A stretch of DNA of 46,884 bases from Bacillota bacterium (GCA_021793645.1 JAJYSJ010000019.1:1-46884), one strand, 5' to 3'. Positions 33,360 through 42,493 are shown, counted from the first letter of the stretch. Translations and numbers: made by a program. The notes: generated by a model not told the origin, from the sequence alone.

Positions 33360-34196
33360 TTGAAGAGCACAGCTCTCGCGTTCGGCGCACTTGCGCTCTT
33401 CGCGCTCGCAGGCTCTGCGTTGCTCGCGCCCCGGCCGCTGCCGGCGCGGGCACCCCTGCGCTCGTCAGCTCCTCTTGGGAAGCCGGCGGCGCCTGCCGTT
33501 GCGCTCGCCGCGATCCCTGTGTCGCCTCCTTTGGGGGCCGTGCCAAGCCCGGTGGCGGTGACGCCCTTTCAGCGTCCCGCGTCCCCCTACCTACAGATCA
33601 AGGCCGAGAGCTACGACGTGGCGATGACGCCGCAGGAGATCTACGACTACTACCTGCCGCTCCTTGCAAAGCTCGGTTTCAGCGCCAACATCACGGGAGA
33701 GTCCTGCGGCCCGGGCGCGCCGTGCGGCTCCGACTGGGGCTTTTCGCGGGGCCAGTTCGAGACGTTCCTTCTGACGGTGCAGCCCCGGGGATCCGGCGCG
33801 AGCCGCTACTCGGCCGCTGACGACCTGATCGTTCCGCCCGCACGGCCCAAGGACAGCTTCGTTCCCGCCGACGTGCAGTCTGTCGAGGTTTCGGTGCTGA
33901 CGGGGATGAACAGCGCCTGGGTCTCGCGGACATTCACCGCGCGCGCCTTCTGGGAACCCCTGCGCACGATGGTCAACGGCCTTGCAGTCGACACGCGCGG
34001 CGCCCACGGCTGCCTCGCGGACTTCGGCGCCAGTGCGGTCGTGCGCTTCCAGGCGCAAGGCCGCACCTACACCTTCGAGATGAACCCCGCGTGCGCAAGC
34101 GTCACCGGCCCGGGCCACACAGGACTTTTGTCCGGCTTCCAGCTCTGGGACGCCCTGGTGCGCGCGTCGGGCGTCGCGAACCCATACCACGGCTAG
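33360..34196 (+). CDS. Exported protein of unknown function
   Basis: TTG 33360 is preferred because GGAGGTG is six bases upstream. GTG 33351 is possible but overlaps that site. The N-terminus (LKSTALAFGALALFALAGSA) is a signal peptide or anchor, followed by a Pro/Ala-rich linker to residue 70. The mature domain has a conserved motif MTPQEIYDYYLPLLAKLGF and four or more cysteines (ESCGPGAPCG, HGCLADF, NPACAS), suggesting disulphides outside the cell. I do not recognise the family. A decayed copy lies immediately downstream, so this is a tandem pair. Confidence 0.75.
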   Translation: MKSTALAFGALALFALAGSALLAPRPLPARAPLRSSAPLGKPAAPAVALAAIPVSPPLGAVPSPVAVTPFQRPASPYLQIKAESYDVAMTPQEIYDYYLPLLAKLGFSANITGESCGPGAPCGSDWGFSRGQFETFLLTVQPRGSGASRYSAADDLIVPPARPKDSFVPADVQSVEVSVLTGMNSAWVSRTFTARAFWEPLRTMVNGLAVDTRGAHGCLADFGASAVVRFQAQGRTYTFEMNPACASVTGPGHTGLLSGFQLWDALVRASGVANPYHG

Positions 34197-34292
34197 ACCG
34201 AACCCCGGAGTGCCGGTTACCCGGACTCCGGGCGAACGCCAGAACCCTTCCCAAGCGATTCGGGAGAACCGCGGCTGTGGGAGGAGGGCTTG

Positions 34293-34760
34293 AACGTGCG
34301 GACAGTCGCGTCATGGCTTGCGGGGGTGCTGCTGCTCGCGTCCGCGGGAGTCGGGTCGGCGGGATCGGCACGTCTGCCGCAGTTGCCGGTCCCTGGGCGG
34401 CGGCCTACTCGTCGCCGCGCAGCGAAGGCGCGGACATCCCCGTGCCCGTGATCCCCAGCGCGGTGCCGCAAGCCGCTGCCTGCCGGAGAGACCCTCGGCT
34501 TGCAGTACCTGCACATGCAGGTGCATACGTACGAGGCGCAGTTGACACCCCAGGAGATCTACGCCTACTACGCACCGCGCCTCACAGCGCAAGGGTTCTC
34601 CCCTGGGATGCCCTCCGAGTACTGCGGGCAGACGCCGGCGTGCTGGCAGTCCTGGGAAGTTTTCCTGCAGCCAACTGGAGCTCTTCATCCTCAGCACGCG
34701 GCCGCTGGGCGCGCATGACAGCAGGTTCTCGCTCACCATGGAGCGCATCATCGTAGTTGC
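34293..34760 (+). pseudogene. Decayed tandem copy of the exported protein
   Basis: From GTG 34293 the frame gives a signal-like VRTVASWLAGVLLLASAGVG and ends at a TGA at about 34450. A second frame then continues with LTPQEIYAYYAPRLTAQGFS and a SEYCGQTPACWQ segment, which matches the Cys region of the gene at 33360. At least one more shift follows near 34670. It is a frameshifted paralogue, not a separate gene. Confidence 0.75.
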
Positions 34761-34944
34761 CGGTCAGTGTCGAGTCCTGGGAAGAGGCGGCAGGTCGGGC
34801 TTCCTGCGCTCCACTCGATGGTCGCGAGCGTGCCAGGTTGACGTCGTCGGTGATCGCGGGGAGCCCGTCGGGACCGTCCGAGTACTGACGGATGAGATCG
34901 CGTACGTGTAGCTCGGATCGAGCCGGTCGGGCCTTGCGGCCACA

Positions 34945-34991
34945 CAACGAACGGCGGCGGACGGGATTGCCCCGTTCGCTGCCGTTCGTTG
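34945..34991 (-). terminator. Imperfect long hairpin after the GH18-like gene
   Basis: CAACGAACGGC...CGGG pairs with CCCG...GCCGTTCGTTG, a stem of about 21 bp with two or three mismatches. It lies eight bases beyond the stop of the minus-strand gene. Confidence 0.6.
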
Positions 34992-34998
34992 ATCTTGC

Positions 34999-36747
34999 CT
35001 ACCGTGTCCGGGTCGTACCGGTGGTTCCGCGGGTCCCGGTCCGCGTGGCCGCGGGGTTGTTCGTCGCCGTGCCCTTGCCCTTCGTGCCGGCGCGGCCGCT
35101 CTTCGTTCCGATCGGCCGGTGGGTGATGGGCTTTGCGCCCTTCTTCTTGTGGGTGTAGGCCGCGCTGGGTGCAGTGGAGTTGGTGGCGCCCGCCTGCAGG
35201 GAGGCGGCGTCTCCGTTCACCTTCAGCAGTTCCTGCCAGTAAGCCTGGTTCTCGTAGCCGACCTTCCAGATCGCGATGCCGTAGAGTTTGTTCTGCTTCG
35301 CGATCGCGACTTTGTCGGCGAGGGCCTGCCGACCGCCGTAGTAGGCGATGTGCTGCTTGCCGTTCTTTGTGTAGGCCACCTTAACTTCCTTGGTGACGGG
35401 GTTGTACGACTTCTCCGACGCCGGGGCCGTCGTCGCGACCTTCTGCGGGATGGTGATGGCCGTCTTTGCGCTTGTGTTCCAGTCGTAGCCGTAGTCGTTT
35501 ACCCCGAGCACGATTTTGTTCGCGGGGACACCGGCGCTCAGCGTGTGCTTTAGCGCGTTCACGACCCAGGCGTGCGGCGAAACGGGACCTGGGGCACTCG
35601 TGTTGTCGTGGTGGTCGTAGGTCATCAGCACAAGCTGGTCGGCGTAGTGCGATAGCGTCACTTCGTCGTATGCGCCGCCGGAGCCGGTCTGGGCCTGCGT
35701 CGGAATGATGTCGACTGCGACCAGTTTGTTGTGCGCGTGCAGCGTGTGCGAGAGGTCGTCGACGAACGCGTTCAGACCGCTGCGCGCAGTGGACGGAAGG
35801 CCCTGGAAGTCCACGTTGATGCCTGCGTAGTTGTTCTTCAGCACTTCGCTCACGATGTTGCTGACCGCCGCCTGCATCGCGGTGTTGCTCGTCAGTACCG
35901 CCGACTGGCCGCCGTTTGTCACGAGCGGCATCACAGGCAGGTTATGGGCCTTCACCCATGAGCGCGTAGCCGCAGTCGACGAGTTCTTGACGCTCCCGTC
36001 TGCGTGCAGCGTATACCACCACGGAGATAGGTAGGAGAGCGCCTTCGGGTCGCGGCCAAGCGCTGTGAGGCCCCTGCTGGATGCGTCCTCCGTGAAGAAT
36101 CCGATGACGTGCAGCGGTGTGCCCGTCGTCCCGCCAGCGGCCGTACGGGTCCTGCTGGCTGCGGTGGAACCCGCTTTGCCCCCGCCCGCCATGATGCCGG
36201 TTGCGGGGGTGCGGCCCTTCTTTCCGACCTTCATCGTACCGGTGGTTCCGCCCATGCCGCCCTTGCTGGCCGACATCGAGCCGCCGCTTACACCCTTGCC
36301 CGCTCCGGTCGTCCCGCCGAGGGCCCCCCAGAGGTTTCCGGAGCGCGTTGACGCTGCACCGGTCGCGCCGCGGCCGGAGGTAACGCCGGTACCGGTCATC
36401 CGGTTCGCGCCGAGGCCGTTCGTCGTGCCCCTGCCGGTGTAGCCGGTGTTGGTCGTGATCCCCCTGCGCCCGGTCATCGTCCCCGTGCCCATGCGGTTCG
36501 AGGTGCGGGTGCCGCTCGATGAGAACAAACCGAACAGTCCGCCGCGGTTCTTCGTCGTAGTGCTGGTGCCGCCGCGCGCCGTAGAACCGCGAATCATGCG
36601 GTCCGTGCCGCGCGTCACGGTCGAAGCGCTCTTGCGCAGCGGCTCAGCCGCCGTGCCGCTCTTGTTCGGCGCGGCCGTCGGATTGCAGCCGCCCAGCACC
36701 ACGGCGAGGCTGACCGCCGCTGCGATCTTCGTCCATCGCCCTGACAT
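34999..36747 (-). CDS. GH18-like lipoprotein with low-complexity linker; catalytic Glu replaced by Gln
   Basis: The 582-residue protein starts at ATG 36747. Lipobox VLGGC puts the lipid on Cys21. Residues 30-210 are a Gly/Thr/Arg/Ser-rich linker of low complexity. The domain from 211 to about 515 is a GH18 barrel of the YaaH type (spore cortex and germination proteins): WWYTLHADGS, YAGINVDFQGL, LVLMTYDHHD, VPANKIVLGVNDYGYDWN and YGIAIWKVGYE. In active enzymes the motif is DxxDxDxE; here position 315 is Gln. It may thus bind cell-wall glycan without cutting. The C-terminal tail is again basic and Thr-rich. It is divergent from the FemAB pair. Confidence 0.88.
   Translation of the reverse strand: MSGRWTKIAAAVSLAVVLGGCNPTAAPNKSGTAAEPLRKSASTVTRGTDRMIRGSTARGGTSTTTKNRGGLFGLFSSSGTRTSNRMGTGTMTGRRGITTNTGYTGRGTTNGLGANRMTGTGVTSGRGATGAASTRSGNLWGALGGTTGAGKGVSGGSMSASKGGMGGTTGTMKVGKKGRTPATGIMAGGGKAGSTAASRTRTAAGGTTGTPLHVIGFFTEDASSRGLTALGRDPKALSYLSPWWYTLHADGSVKNSSTAATRSWVKAHNLPVMPLVTNGGQSAVLTSNTAMQAAVSNIVSEVLKNNYAGINVDFQGLPSTARSGLNAFVDDLSHTLHAHNKLVAVDIIPTQAQTGSGGAYDEVTLSHYADQLVLMTYDHHDNTSAPGPVSPHAWVVNALKHTLSAGVPANKIVLGVNDYGYDWNTSAKTAITIPQKVATTAPASEKSYNPVTKEVKVAYTKNGKQHIAYYGGRQALADKVAIAKQNKLYGIAIWKVGYENQAYWQELLKVNGDAASLQAGATNSTAPSAAYTHKKKGAKPITHRPIGTKSGRAGTKGKGTATNNPAATRTGTRGTTGTTRTR
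35062..35628. repeat. 567-bp direct repeat, copy 2
   Basis: This is the part of the intact GH18-like gene that is duplicated at 30585-31151. Only a few scattered changes (for example near 35540 and 35612) separate the copies. Confidence 0.9.
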
Positions 36748-36884
36748 GCCGTCACTCCTCCCTTGATCGGTCAGGAGTTACGGTCTGCCGGAGCGTGCAG
36801 GGCTAGCCAAAAGATTGTTGGCAGGATAGGCGTGTTTGTGCAACCGAAAAGCCGCGCGCGGATCGTCCGGGTCCGGGGCGTGCG
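36748..36884. promoter_or_regulatory. Divergent promoter region, GH18-like gene and FemAB pair
   Basis: The 137 bases separate divergent genes and should hold both promoters. GGGAGG just before ATG 36747 (minus) is a good ribosome site. No -35/-10 pair stands out. Confidence 0.4.
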
Positions 36885-37982
36885 GTGCGCATTCGACTCT
36901 CTGCGCTCGGACAGACTGCGCCGGGGGGGAAGCAGTTGGAGATCGAGGAGATTCCCGAGCAGCGCCGCGCGGAATTCGACGCGTTCGTCGGCGCGCACAT
37001 TTGGGGAGACGTGCTGCAGGGCTGGACGTGGGGCGAAGTCAAAGGAGCCTTCGGTTGGCGTCCGCACCGATTTCTTCTGCACGAGTACGGGCAGATCGTC
37101 GGTGCGGTCTCGGTGCTCAGGCGAGAGGTGCCGCTCTTTGGCGAAATTCTCTACGCACCGCGCGGTCCCGTGCTGGATCCCGCGAAGCGCGGTCAATGGC
37201 GCGAGCTCTCGCGCCTTCTTAGGCGCCGCTTTCCGCGCGCGATTGCCTTCATCTGCGAGCCGCGCATCGACGAGACTGCGAAGCGCCCGCCAGGGTTCTG
37301 GCGCGGCCGCCGGCGCGGGCTCTTCCAGGGCATCCAGCCGCGGATCGTCGCCGAAATCCCTCTGAGCGGCGACCTTGCGCAGGATTTTGGTCGGCTTCAT
37401 TCCAAGTGCCGCTACAACCTGCGGCTCTCGGAGCGCCGCGGCGTAAAGACCCGAACGGGCGAGCCTCCCGACCGGGCGACCTTTCTGCGACTCTTGCAGA
37501 TCACCGCGCGCAGAGACGGCTTCGGTCTGCGCGCACCGCGCTTCTATAGCGCTGTGCTGCGCGCGTTCAGCGACGCTGGACAGGGCGCCCTCCTCCTCGC
37601 CGGACGGGGCGAGGAGGACTACGCCGGGGTCTTCGCCGTGCGGCTGGGCCGCCACGCCATCTACCTCTACGGCGCGTCGGATGACGCAACACGGCGGGAC
37701 ATGGCGGCCTACGCCTGCCAGTGGGCGGCGATCTCCTGGGCCGCGAATGGCGGCGCAGAGCGCTACGACATGACAGGCATGGCGCCTTCGTCCAGACAGA
37801 GTCATCCCCTGAGCGGCCTGCGACGATTCAAGATGCAGTGGGGTGCTGTGGAACGGCGCTACCTTGGCCCCTTGGATGTGCCGCTGCGCCTGCCGCTCTA
37901 CCTTGTCTACCGCGTTGCCGAGCCGATCTTTGCCCGCATTTCCTTGTGGCGTACGAGGTTCGTGGCGAGACCGGCGCAATGA
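36885..37982 (+). CDS. FemAB/FemX-type aminoacyltransferase (peptidoglycan bridge), first copy
   Basis: The frame starts at GTG 36885. TTG 36936 (LEIEEIPEQRRAEFDAFVGA) is also likely because homologous proteins begin about there and GGGGGGAA precedes it. Residues after QGWTWGEVKGAFGWRPHRF match the first FemAB domain, and YNLRLSERRGVK with YLYGASDD and YDMTGMAP the second. In characterised relatives these enzymes add amino acids from tRNA to lipid II. At 350-365 residues the size is normal. It overlaps the next, homologous gene by four bases (ATGA). Confidence 0.9.
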   Translation: MRIRLSALGQTAPGGKQLEIEEIPEQRRAEFDAFVGAHIWGDVLQGWTWGEVKGAFGWRPHRFLLHEYGQIVGAVSVLRREVPLFGEILYAPRGPVLDPAKRGQWRELSRLLRRRFPRAIAFICEPRIDETAKRPPGFWRGRRRGLFQGIQPRIVAEIPLSGDLAQDFGRLHSKCRYNLRLSERRGVKTRTGEPPDRATFLRLLQITARRDGFGLRAPRFYSAVLRAFSDAGQGALLLAGRGEEDYAGVFAVRLGRHAIYLYGASDDATRRDMAAYACQWAAISWAANGGAERYDMTGMAPSSRQSHPLSGLRRFKMQWGAVERRYLGPLDVPLRLPLYLVYRVAEPIFARISLWRTRFVARPAQ

Positions 37983-39040
37983 CCTGGACCGAATGCCTGC
38001 GCCCAGCCTGGGCCTTCGACGAGGCGGCAGCGGAGCTCGGTGGGGACATCCTGCAGTCTGCGGCGTGGGGGCGCCTCAAGGAACAGTTCGGCTGGCAGCC
38101 TTGGCGGTTTTGGCATACGGCGCGCGGCGGCGTCGACCAGACTGCTCTCATCCTTGTGCGCGAGCTCTGGCCCGGACTGCGCATCGGCTATCTTCCGCGG
38201 GGACCAGTCGGGGTGGGAGCGGGCGGGTATGCAGAGTTCGCGCAGTTCGCCAAGGCGGTCGGCCGGCGTCTGGGGTGCTTTTTGTGGCGCATCGACCCAG
38301 ACCTCCCGGAAGGTTGCCTGCCGCCTGCAGCGCTGCGATCAGAGGGGTTTCGGCTGCGCCAGGACACGGGGGAATTCGGCGGGACTCAGCCGCGCCTCGT
38401 CTTCCGGCGCAAACTGGGGGAAGCTGCGCCAACCCCCGGAGCAGACCTGCGCCGCAAGCTGCGCCGCGCACAGGAGGCCGGCGCTTGCCAAGTCGAGGGG
38501 CATGAGGGCCTTTCGGACCTGTTGGAGCTTCTCTTGGACACCAAAAGCCGTCAGGGTATCGAGCTGCGGGCTGAGAGCTATTACCGTGAACTGTGGCGCA
38601 TCCTCAAGGCACACGGCTATGGAGAGCTTCTCGTCGTGCGCCGCGCGGGGAAGGCCACGGCTGCGGGCATCGTCGCACGCTTCGGCAAGCGGGCGACCTA
38701 CCTCATCGGTGCGTCGTCGAGCGAAGAGCGTGCGCACCTACCCGGATACCGCCTGCAAGAGGGCATGATCGACTGGGCGACCGGGGCGGGCTGCACGGAG
38801 TATGACCTGCGCGGCGGCTCTCTCTACAACCGGGACTACGGGCTGAACCGCTTCAAGCGCCAGTTCGGCGAGGAGACGCGGCTTGCCGGAGAACGCGACC
38901 TGCCGCTGCGCATGCCATACCTCCTTTTCCGAGCCGCAGAGGCAGTGCGCCCGCGCATCATCCCCTGGCTGCGCGGGCATGGCGCGTGGCCCGCGCAGGG
39001 ACGGCTGCTGCCGGAGCCTGGCGGCGGTGGAACCCCGTAA
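37979..39040 (+). CDS. FemAB/FemX-type aminoacyltransferase, second copy
   Basis: ATG 37979 lies inside ATGA shared with the first copy. The 353-residue protein shows LQSAAWGRLKEQFGWQPWRF, the GYLPRGPV turn, LRRKLRRAQEAG, YLIGASSSE and YDLRGGSLYNRDYGLNRFKR, all FemAB features, and is clearly a tandem paralogue of its neighbour. The two may add successive residues to the interpeptide bridge, as FemA and FemB do. A good terminator follows. Confidence 0.9.
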   Translation: MTWTECLRPAWAFDEAAAELGGDILQSAAWGRLKEQFGWQPWRFWHTARGGVDQTALILVRELWPGLRIGYLPRGPVGVGAGGYAEFAQFAKAVGRRLGCFLWRIDPDLPEGCLPPAALRSEGFRLRQDTGEFGGTQPRLVFRRKLGEAAPTPGADLRRKLRRAQEAGACQVEGHEGLSDLLELLLDTKSRQGIELRAESYYRELWRILKAHGYGELLVVRRAGKATAAGIVARFGKRATYLIGASSSEERAHLPGYRLQEGMIDWATGAGCTEYDLRGGSLYNRDYGLNRFKRQFGEETRLAGERDLPLRMPYLLFRAAEAVRPRIIPWLRGHGAWPAQGRLLPEPGGGGTP

Positions 39041-39119
39041 TCTTGCCCCGCCGGCAAGTGGTGCTGGACGGCGCGCCTGGCACGCGAGCAGAAGCGGCAG
39101 GCGCTCGAAGCCGCAGGGA

Positions 39120-39153
39120 AGCCCCCCGCGGACAGCATCCGCGGAGGGCTTTT
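39120..39153 (+). terminator. Intrinsic terminator after the FemAB pair
   Basis: A 13-bp stem with one mismatch (39120-39132 with 39138-39150) is followed by TTTTAT. It probably also serves the minus-strand MMPL remnant. Confidence 0.85.
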
Positions 39154-39162
39154 ATAACGATG

Positions 39163-40030
39163 TCAGTCTGCCGGACTCGCCGCTTCGCGACGGTACCGGA
39201 ACGGCCAGCGCAGCCCCTCGCCGACGATCGCCGTAGCGGCCGGGACGAACAGGCCAAGCAGCACGGCCGCGTAGAGGAAGAGGCCGATCACGACGGCGAC
39301 GCCGTTCTCGACGAGTGCGGCGACCCCGGAGAGCGCCATCGAGCCGATGGTGCCAGCCATGATCACGACGGCGGAAAAGATCACGCCGCCCATCCGCTCC
39401 ATCGCTTCACGGATGGCGTCCTCTGGGGATTTCCCTTGCGCCAGGATCTCCTTGAAGCGGGACATCAGGAAGATGGAGTAGTCGACACCCAGCGCAACGA
39501 GCAGCAGCAGGGTGAAGAACGCTCCACTCCACGCCGCCTCGGTGCAGGAAGTGTACGAACACCTCCTGCACGATGCCCATCGCGACGAAGTAGGTGGCGA
39601 GGAGAGAGGCGAGGATGTAGAGCGGCGAGATGATGCTGCGCAGGAAGATAGTAAGCAGCAGGAAGATCGCCACCAGCACGAGCGCGATCGTCCGCGTGAA
39701 GTCGGAGTTGGACGTCGCGGCGAGGTCGGCCTGCTGGCCGGGGATGCCGCCGGTGTAGAGGCGGCCGCCGGGAACCAGACTGGAGGCAAGCGCCGCCTGG
39801 GCGCGCGACTTGAGAAGGTGCGAAGGCCGGTCTGCAGCTTCGTTGCGCCCAGGGCCTCCGCTGCGCTCCCTTGCGCGAGGCCCTGCGCGCCGCTCGCGAG
39901 CTGCTGCGCACCAGTCGAGATCTGCGCGAGGGCGCCGCCCTCCGCACCTGCTGCCTATGCGACCTGGGCTGCGCCGGGAGCAGTCTTTTGTAGACCGGAT
40001 GCGAGCGTCAAGGTCTGGGGCGGCAGGGAA
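39163..40030 (-). pseudogene. C-terminal remnant of an MMPL/RND-type membrane transporter
   Basis: Minus-strand frames give LALVLVAIFLLLTIFLRSII-like text (SDFTRTIALVLVAIFLLLTI, SPLYILASLLATYFVAMGIV), then, after a shift near 39520, FFTLLLLVALGVDYSIFLMS and RFKEILAQGKSPEDAIREAM to the stop at 39163. This is the second membrane domain of MMPL proteins, including the GVDYSIFL signature. Farther upstream ASGLQKTAPGAAQVA and ISTGAQQLASGAQGLAQGSA represent the helical extracytoplasmic loop, in different frames. The N-terminal half is missing where the next gene begins. Confidence 0.85.
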
Positions 40031-40042
40031 CCGCAGCACCGC

Positions 40043-40597
40043 ATGACGAACCGGATGGCGATGGTTACGTATGGGATCCTGCTGCTGCCTGCCCTCTCGC
40101 TCGACACGCTGCTTGTGGCGATGGCGCTTGCGCGCCATGGTCCGCCGCTGCGCACTGTTCTCTCCCTGACCCTTGCGGAGGCGCTGGCGCCGCTCGTCGG
40201 CTACGGGCTGGGAGCACTCTTCCTGGGGATCGCGCCGCACCTTGGAGACCTGCTCGCTGCCGTGCTGCTCTTGCTGCTCGGGGTGCACCTGCTGCGCGAG
40301 GCGCGGGAAGGAGGGGAGGCGCCGGGGGAGCTGCTCTCCCGCGGCACCACGATCCTAGGGATGGCCGCCGTCGCGCTCGATGAACTTGGGGTGGGCGTCA
40401 CACTGCCGGCGCTGCATGTCAGCCCGCTGCCCGCTGTCCTCTGGCTTCTCGTGCAGGCGCCCGTGATGGCGCTTTTGGGGCTTTGGCTCGGGCTGCGGAT
40501 CTCTGCTTGGGAGCCGCTGCGGTACGTGTCGGGCGGACTCATCCTCGCACTGGGTGTCGTGCAGGCGGTGCAGGCGGCGTTGGCCCTTGCACATTGA
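40043..40597 (+). CDS. MntP-like membrane protein
   Basis: The 184-residue protein starts at ATG 40043. It has six hydrophobic segments, and LLLPALSLDTLLVAMALA at the start matches the acidic first segment of the MntP (DUF204) manganese-efflux family (SxDAFAVAxxxG). The second acidic motif is ALDELGVGVTLPAL. It could therefore export a divalent cation, but the Asp pattern differs from Escherichia coli MntP and the substrate is uncertain. No ribosome site of good quality was found, because the gene starts at the break of the MMPL remnant. Confidence 0.7.
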   Translation: MTNRMAMVTYGILLLPALSLDTLLVAMALARHGPPLRTVLSLTLAEALAPLVGYGLGALFLGIAPHLGDLLAAVLLLLLGVHLLREAREGGEAPGELLSRGTTILGMAAVALDELGVGVTLPALHVSPLPAVLWLLVQAPVMALLGLWLGLRISAWEPLRYVSGGLILALGVVQAVQAALALAH

Positions 40598-40621
40598 GGT
40601 TGCGAAGACGTGCGATAATAT
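40594..40621 (+). promoter_or_regulatory. Candidate promoter of the LysR gene
   Basis: TTGAGG (40594-40599), a 16-base spacer and TAATAT (40616-40621) lie about 40 bases before the start at 40661. Confidence 0.4.
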
Positions 40622-40660
40622 GTCGATCGGCCGAAGAACAGCGACTGGAGGCGAATCGCG

Positions 40661-41569
40661 GTGGACCTTCGCGTGCTGCGTACGTTCGTCTCGGCGGCGC
40701 ATCTGCAGAACTTCCGCGAGACGGCGGAACGCCTCTCGCTCAGCCAGCCGACGGTCAGCGCACAGATCCGGGAGCTGGAAGCGGAGATCGGCGAGCCGCT
40801 CTTCGACCGGGCTGGACGCCGCGTGCGGCTGAACCCGGCGGGAGAGATGTTCCTGCCTCATGCGGAGGAGATCCTGCGCGACTATTCCGCCGCCCTTCAG
40901 GACCTCAGCCAGCAGCGTCGGGGGGAGGTCGAGCGGGTGGCGATCGCCGTCTCGCCCGAGCCTGCGCGCAGCCTTTTGCCGCGTGCTTTGCGCCACCTGC
41001 TGGCGGCGCGACCCTCGGCCATGGTCTCGGTCGAGGTTGTGCCTTCGCGCGAGGTGGGCGGGATCGTGGCCAGCGGGGAGGCCGACGTCGGCATCGCCCA
41101 GGCGCCCGCGGACCCGAGCCAGAGCCGGCTGCGCTGCCGCGAACTGATGCGCGATCGCGTCGTGCTGGCAGCCCGGCACGACGGTCACGACCACGATCAG
41201 GCCCCGGCCTACTGGCGCCAGCTGCTCGACGAGCAGATTCTGATCAGCCATGGCCATCCAGGATACTGGAACGATCTGCTGCAGCGGCTGGAGGATGAGG
41301 GCATCCACCCGCGAACGATGCCGGTAACCCAGGTGGAACTCACGAAGCGTTTCGTCGAGGAGGGGCTCGGCGTCTCGTTCCTGCCGGAGCGCTCGGTCCG
41401 TCGCGAGCTGCTGGAAGGCAGGCTGATGGAGGTTCCCGCCCCAGGACTTTCGCTGCCGGACGCCGTAACGTTCCTGCTGGTGCCGGATGCACCGCTGCCC
41501 GAGTCGGTGCGTCAGTTCATCGAAGCGGTGCGCGACACACTGCACCTGCGGGGCGAGCTCGCGGAGTAG
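40661..41569 (+). CDS. LysR-family transcription regulator
   Basis: The start is GTG 40661 with GGAGGCGA before it. The first 60 residues are the LysR winged helix (NFRETAERLSLSQPTVSAQI, RELEAEIGEPLFDRAGRRVR). The rest is the two-lobed effector domain, ending at 302 residues, the usual size. It follows the MntP-like gene in the same direction, but with its own candidate promoter. Its targets could be MntP-like or the membrane protein at 41625; sequence alone does not decide. Confidence 0.93.
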   Translation: MDLRVLRTFVSAAHLQNFRETAERLSLSQPTVSAQIRELEAEIGEPLFDRAGRRVRLNPAGEMFLPHAEEILRDYSAALQDLSQQRRGEVERVAIAVSPEPARSLLPRALRHLLAARPSAMVSVEVVPSREVGGIVASGEADVGIAQAPADPSQSRLRCRELMRDRVVLAARHDGHDHDQAPAYWRQLLDEQILISHGHPGYWNDLLQRLEDEGIHPRTMPVTQVELTKRFVEEGLGVSFLPERSVRRELLEGRLMEVPAPGLSLPDAVTFLLVPDAPLPESVRQFIEAVRDTLHLRGELAE

Positions 41570-41624
41570 CAGACTGGTCGGTCGATGGGTGTGAGGCGGG
41601 ACAACTGGTGCCGAGTGCAGAGGG

Positions 41625-42482
41625 GTGTGTGTGTTGCGCGAAGTGTTTTCTGAGGCCTGGCGCATCATGGCGAGGCGCAAGAACGTGATCTGGCAGTTCC
41701 TGGCCCTGATCCCGGCAATATTCATCGTCGTACTCGTTGGGGTCCTGATCGCGATGGCCACAGGCAGCTCTGGGCTCGCCATCTTCCTGAGCTTTTTGCT
41801 GATGCTCTTTGGAATCATCTTCATCTTCGGTGCAGCCTACGGTGCGATCGGGGAGGCCACCTGGGGGAATGCGCCGACGCCGTACTTTTTGCGCGGCTGG
41901 CATCTCTTCGGCAAGACCGCTGCCTATCTCGGAACAGGGGTCGTCGCTGGACTGGCCGTCCTCCTCGTGGCGGACGCTCTTTCTGGCGCACTGTTCGGTG
42001 CCACAATGTCGCAGACCGCCCTCTTGCATCAGCTGACGCCCGGCGCCAACCCCGCACAGGCCATGTCCGCCATGCTCGGCGTACTGGTCAGGGTAGGCAT
42101 CGTGACGCTCGTCGTCAGCGTTGCGGTCTTCCCGTTGCTATATGGCCTGGCCGCAGGGCTCTTCGCAGGCCGCATGACCTACAGCGCCGCCTTCGACTCC
42201 GCGGGTCAGGAGTATGTCCACGGCCGCTTCCCGCAGTGGCTTTTGGTGTGGGCCATCTACACCGTCGGCATTGCCATCTACGAGGGGGCCTACCTCTTCA
42301 GCATTACCCTGCTCATTCCGGGCAATGCGGGCGGCTTCGCGCTGTTCGAGTTGATCTCGGTCGTCTTCGTATTGCTGCTTGGCTGGTACATTACCGCGCT
42401 TGCCTTCGCTCTTTGGTCGTCGCACCAGCCGAAGCAGGCGGTCGCCACCGACAATGGGCCGGTGTCTGAGCCCGCGTACTAA
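41625..42482 (+). CDS. Polytopic membrane protein, paralogue of the one at 4884
   Basis: The 285-residue protein may start at GTG 41625, GTG 41631 or TTG 41634. It has six or seven hydrophobic segments (FLALIPAIFIVVLVGVLIAM; LISVVFVLLLGWYITALAFA) and shares AYGAIGEATWGNAPTPYF with the protein at 4884. The C-terminal tail (SSHQPKQAVATDNGPVSEPA) is soluble. No enzymatic motif is visible. Two paralogues beside regulators and envelope genes suggest a structural or transport role at the membrane. Confidence 0.75.
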   Translation: MCVLREVFSEAWRIMARRKNVIWQFLALIPAIFIVVLVGVLIAMATGSSGLAIFLSFLLMLFGIIFIFGAAYGAIGEATWGNAPTPYFLRGWHLFGKTAAYLGTGVVAGLAVLLVADALSGALFGATMSQTALLHQLTPGANPAQAMSAMLGVLVRVGIVTLVVSVAVFPLLYGLAAGLFAGRMTYSAAFDSAGQEYVHGRFPQWLLVWAIYTVGIAIYEGAYLFSITLLIPGNAGGFALFELISVVFVLLLGWYITALAFALWSSHQPKQAVATDNGPVSEPAY

Positions 42483-42493
42483 TCCAATGCGCG

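Noticed and set aside
37721-37978. Upstream extension of the second FemAB frame
   Set aside because: It lies inside the first FemAB gene. The ATG at 37979 with an ATGA overlap is the natural start.
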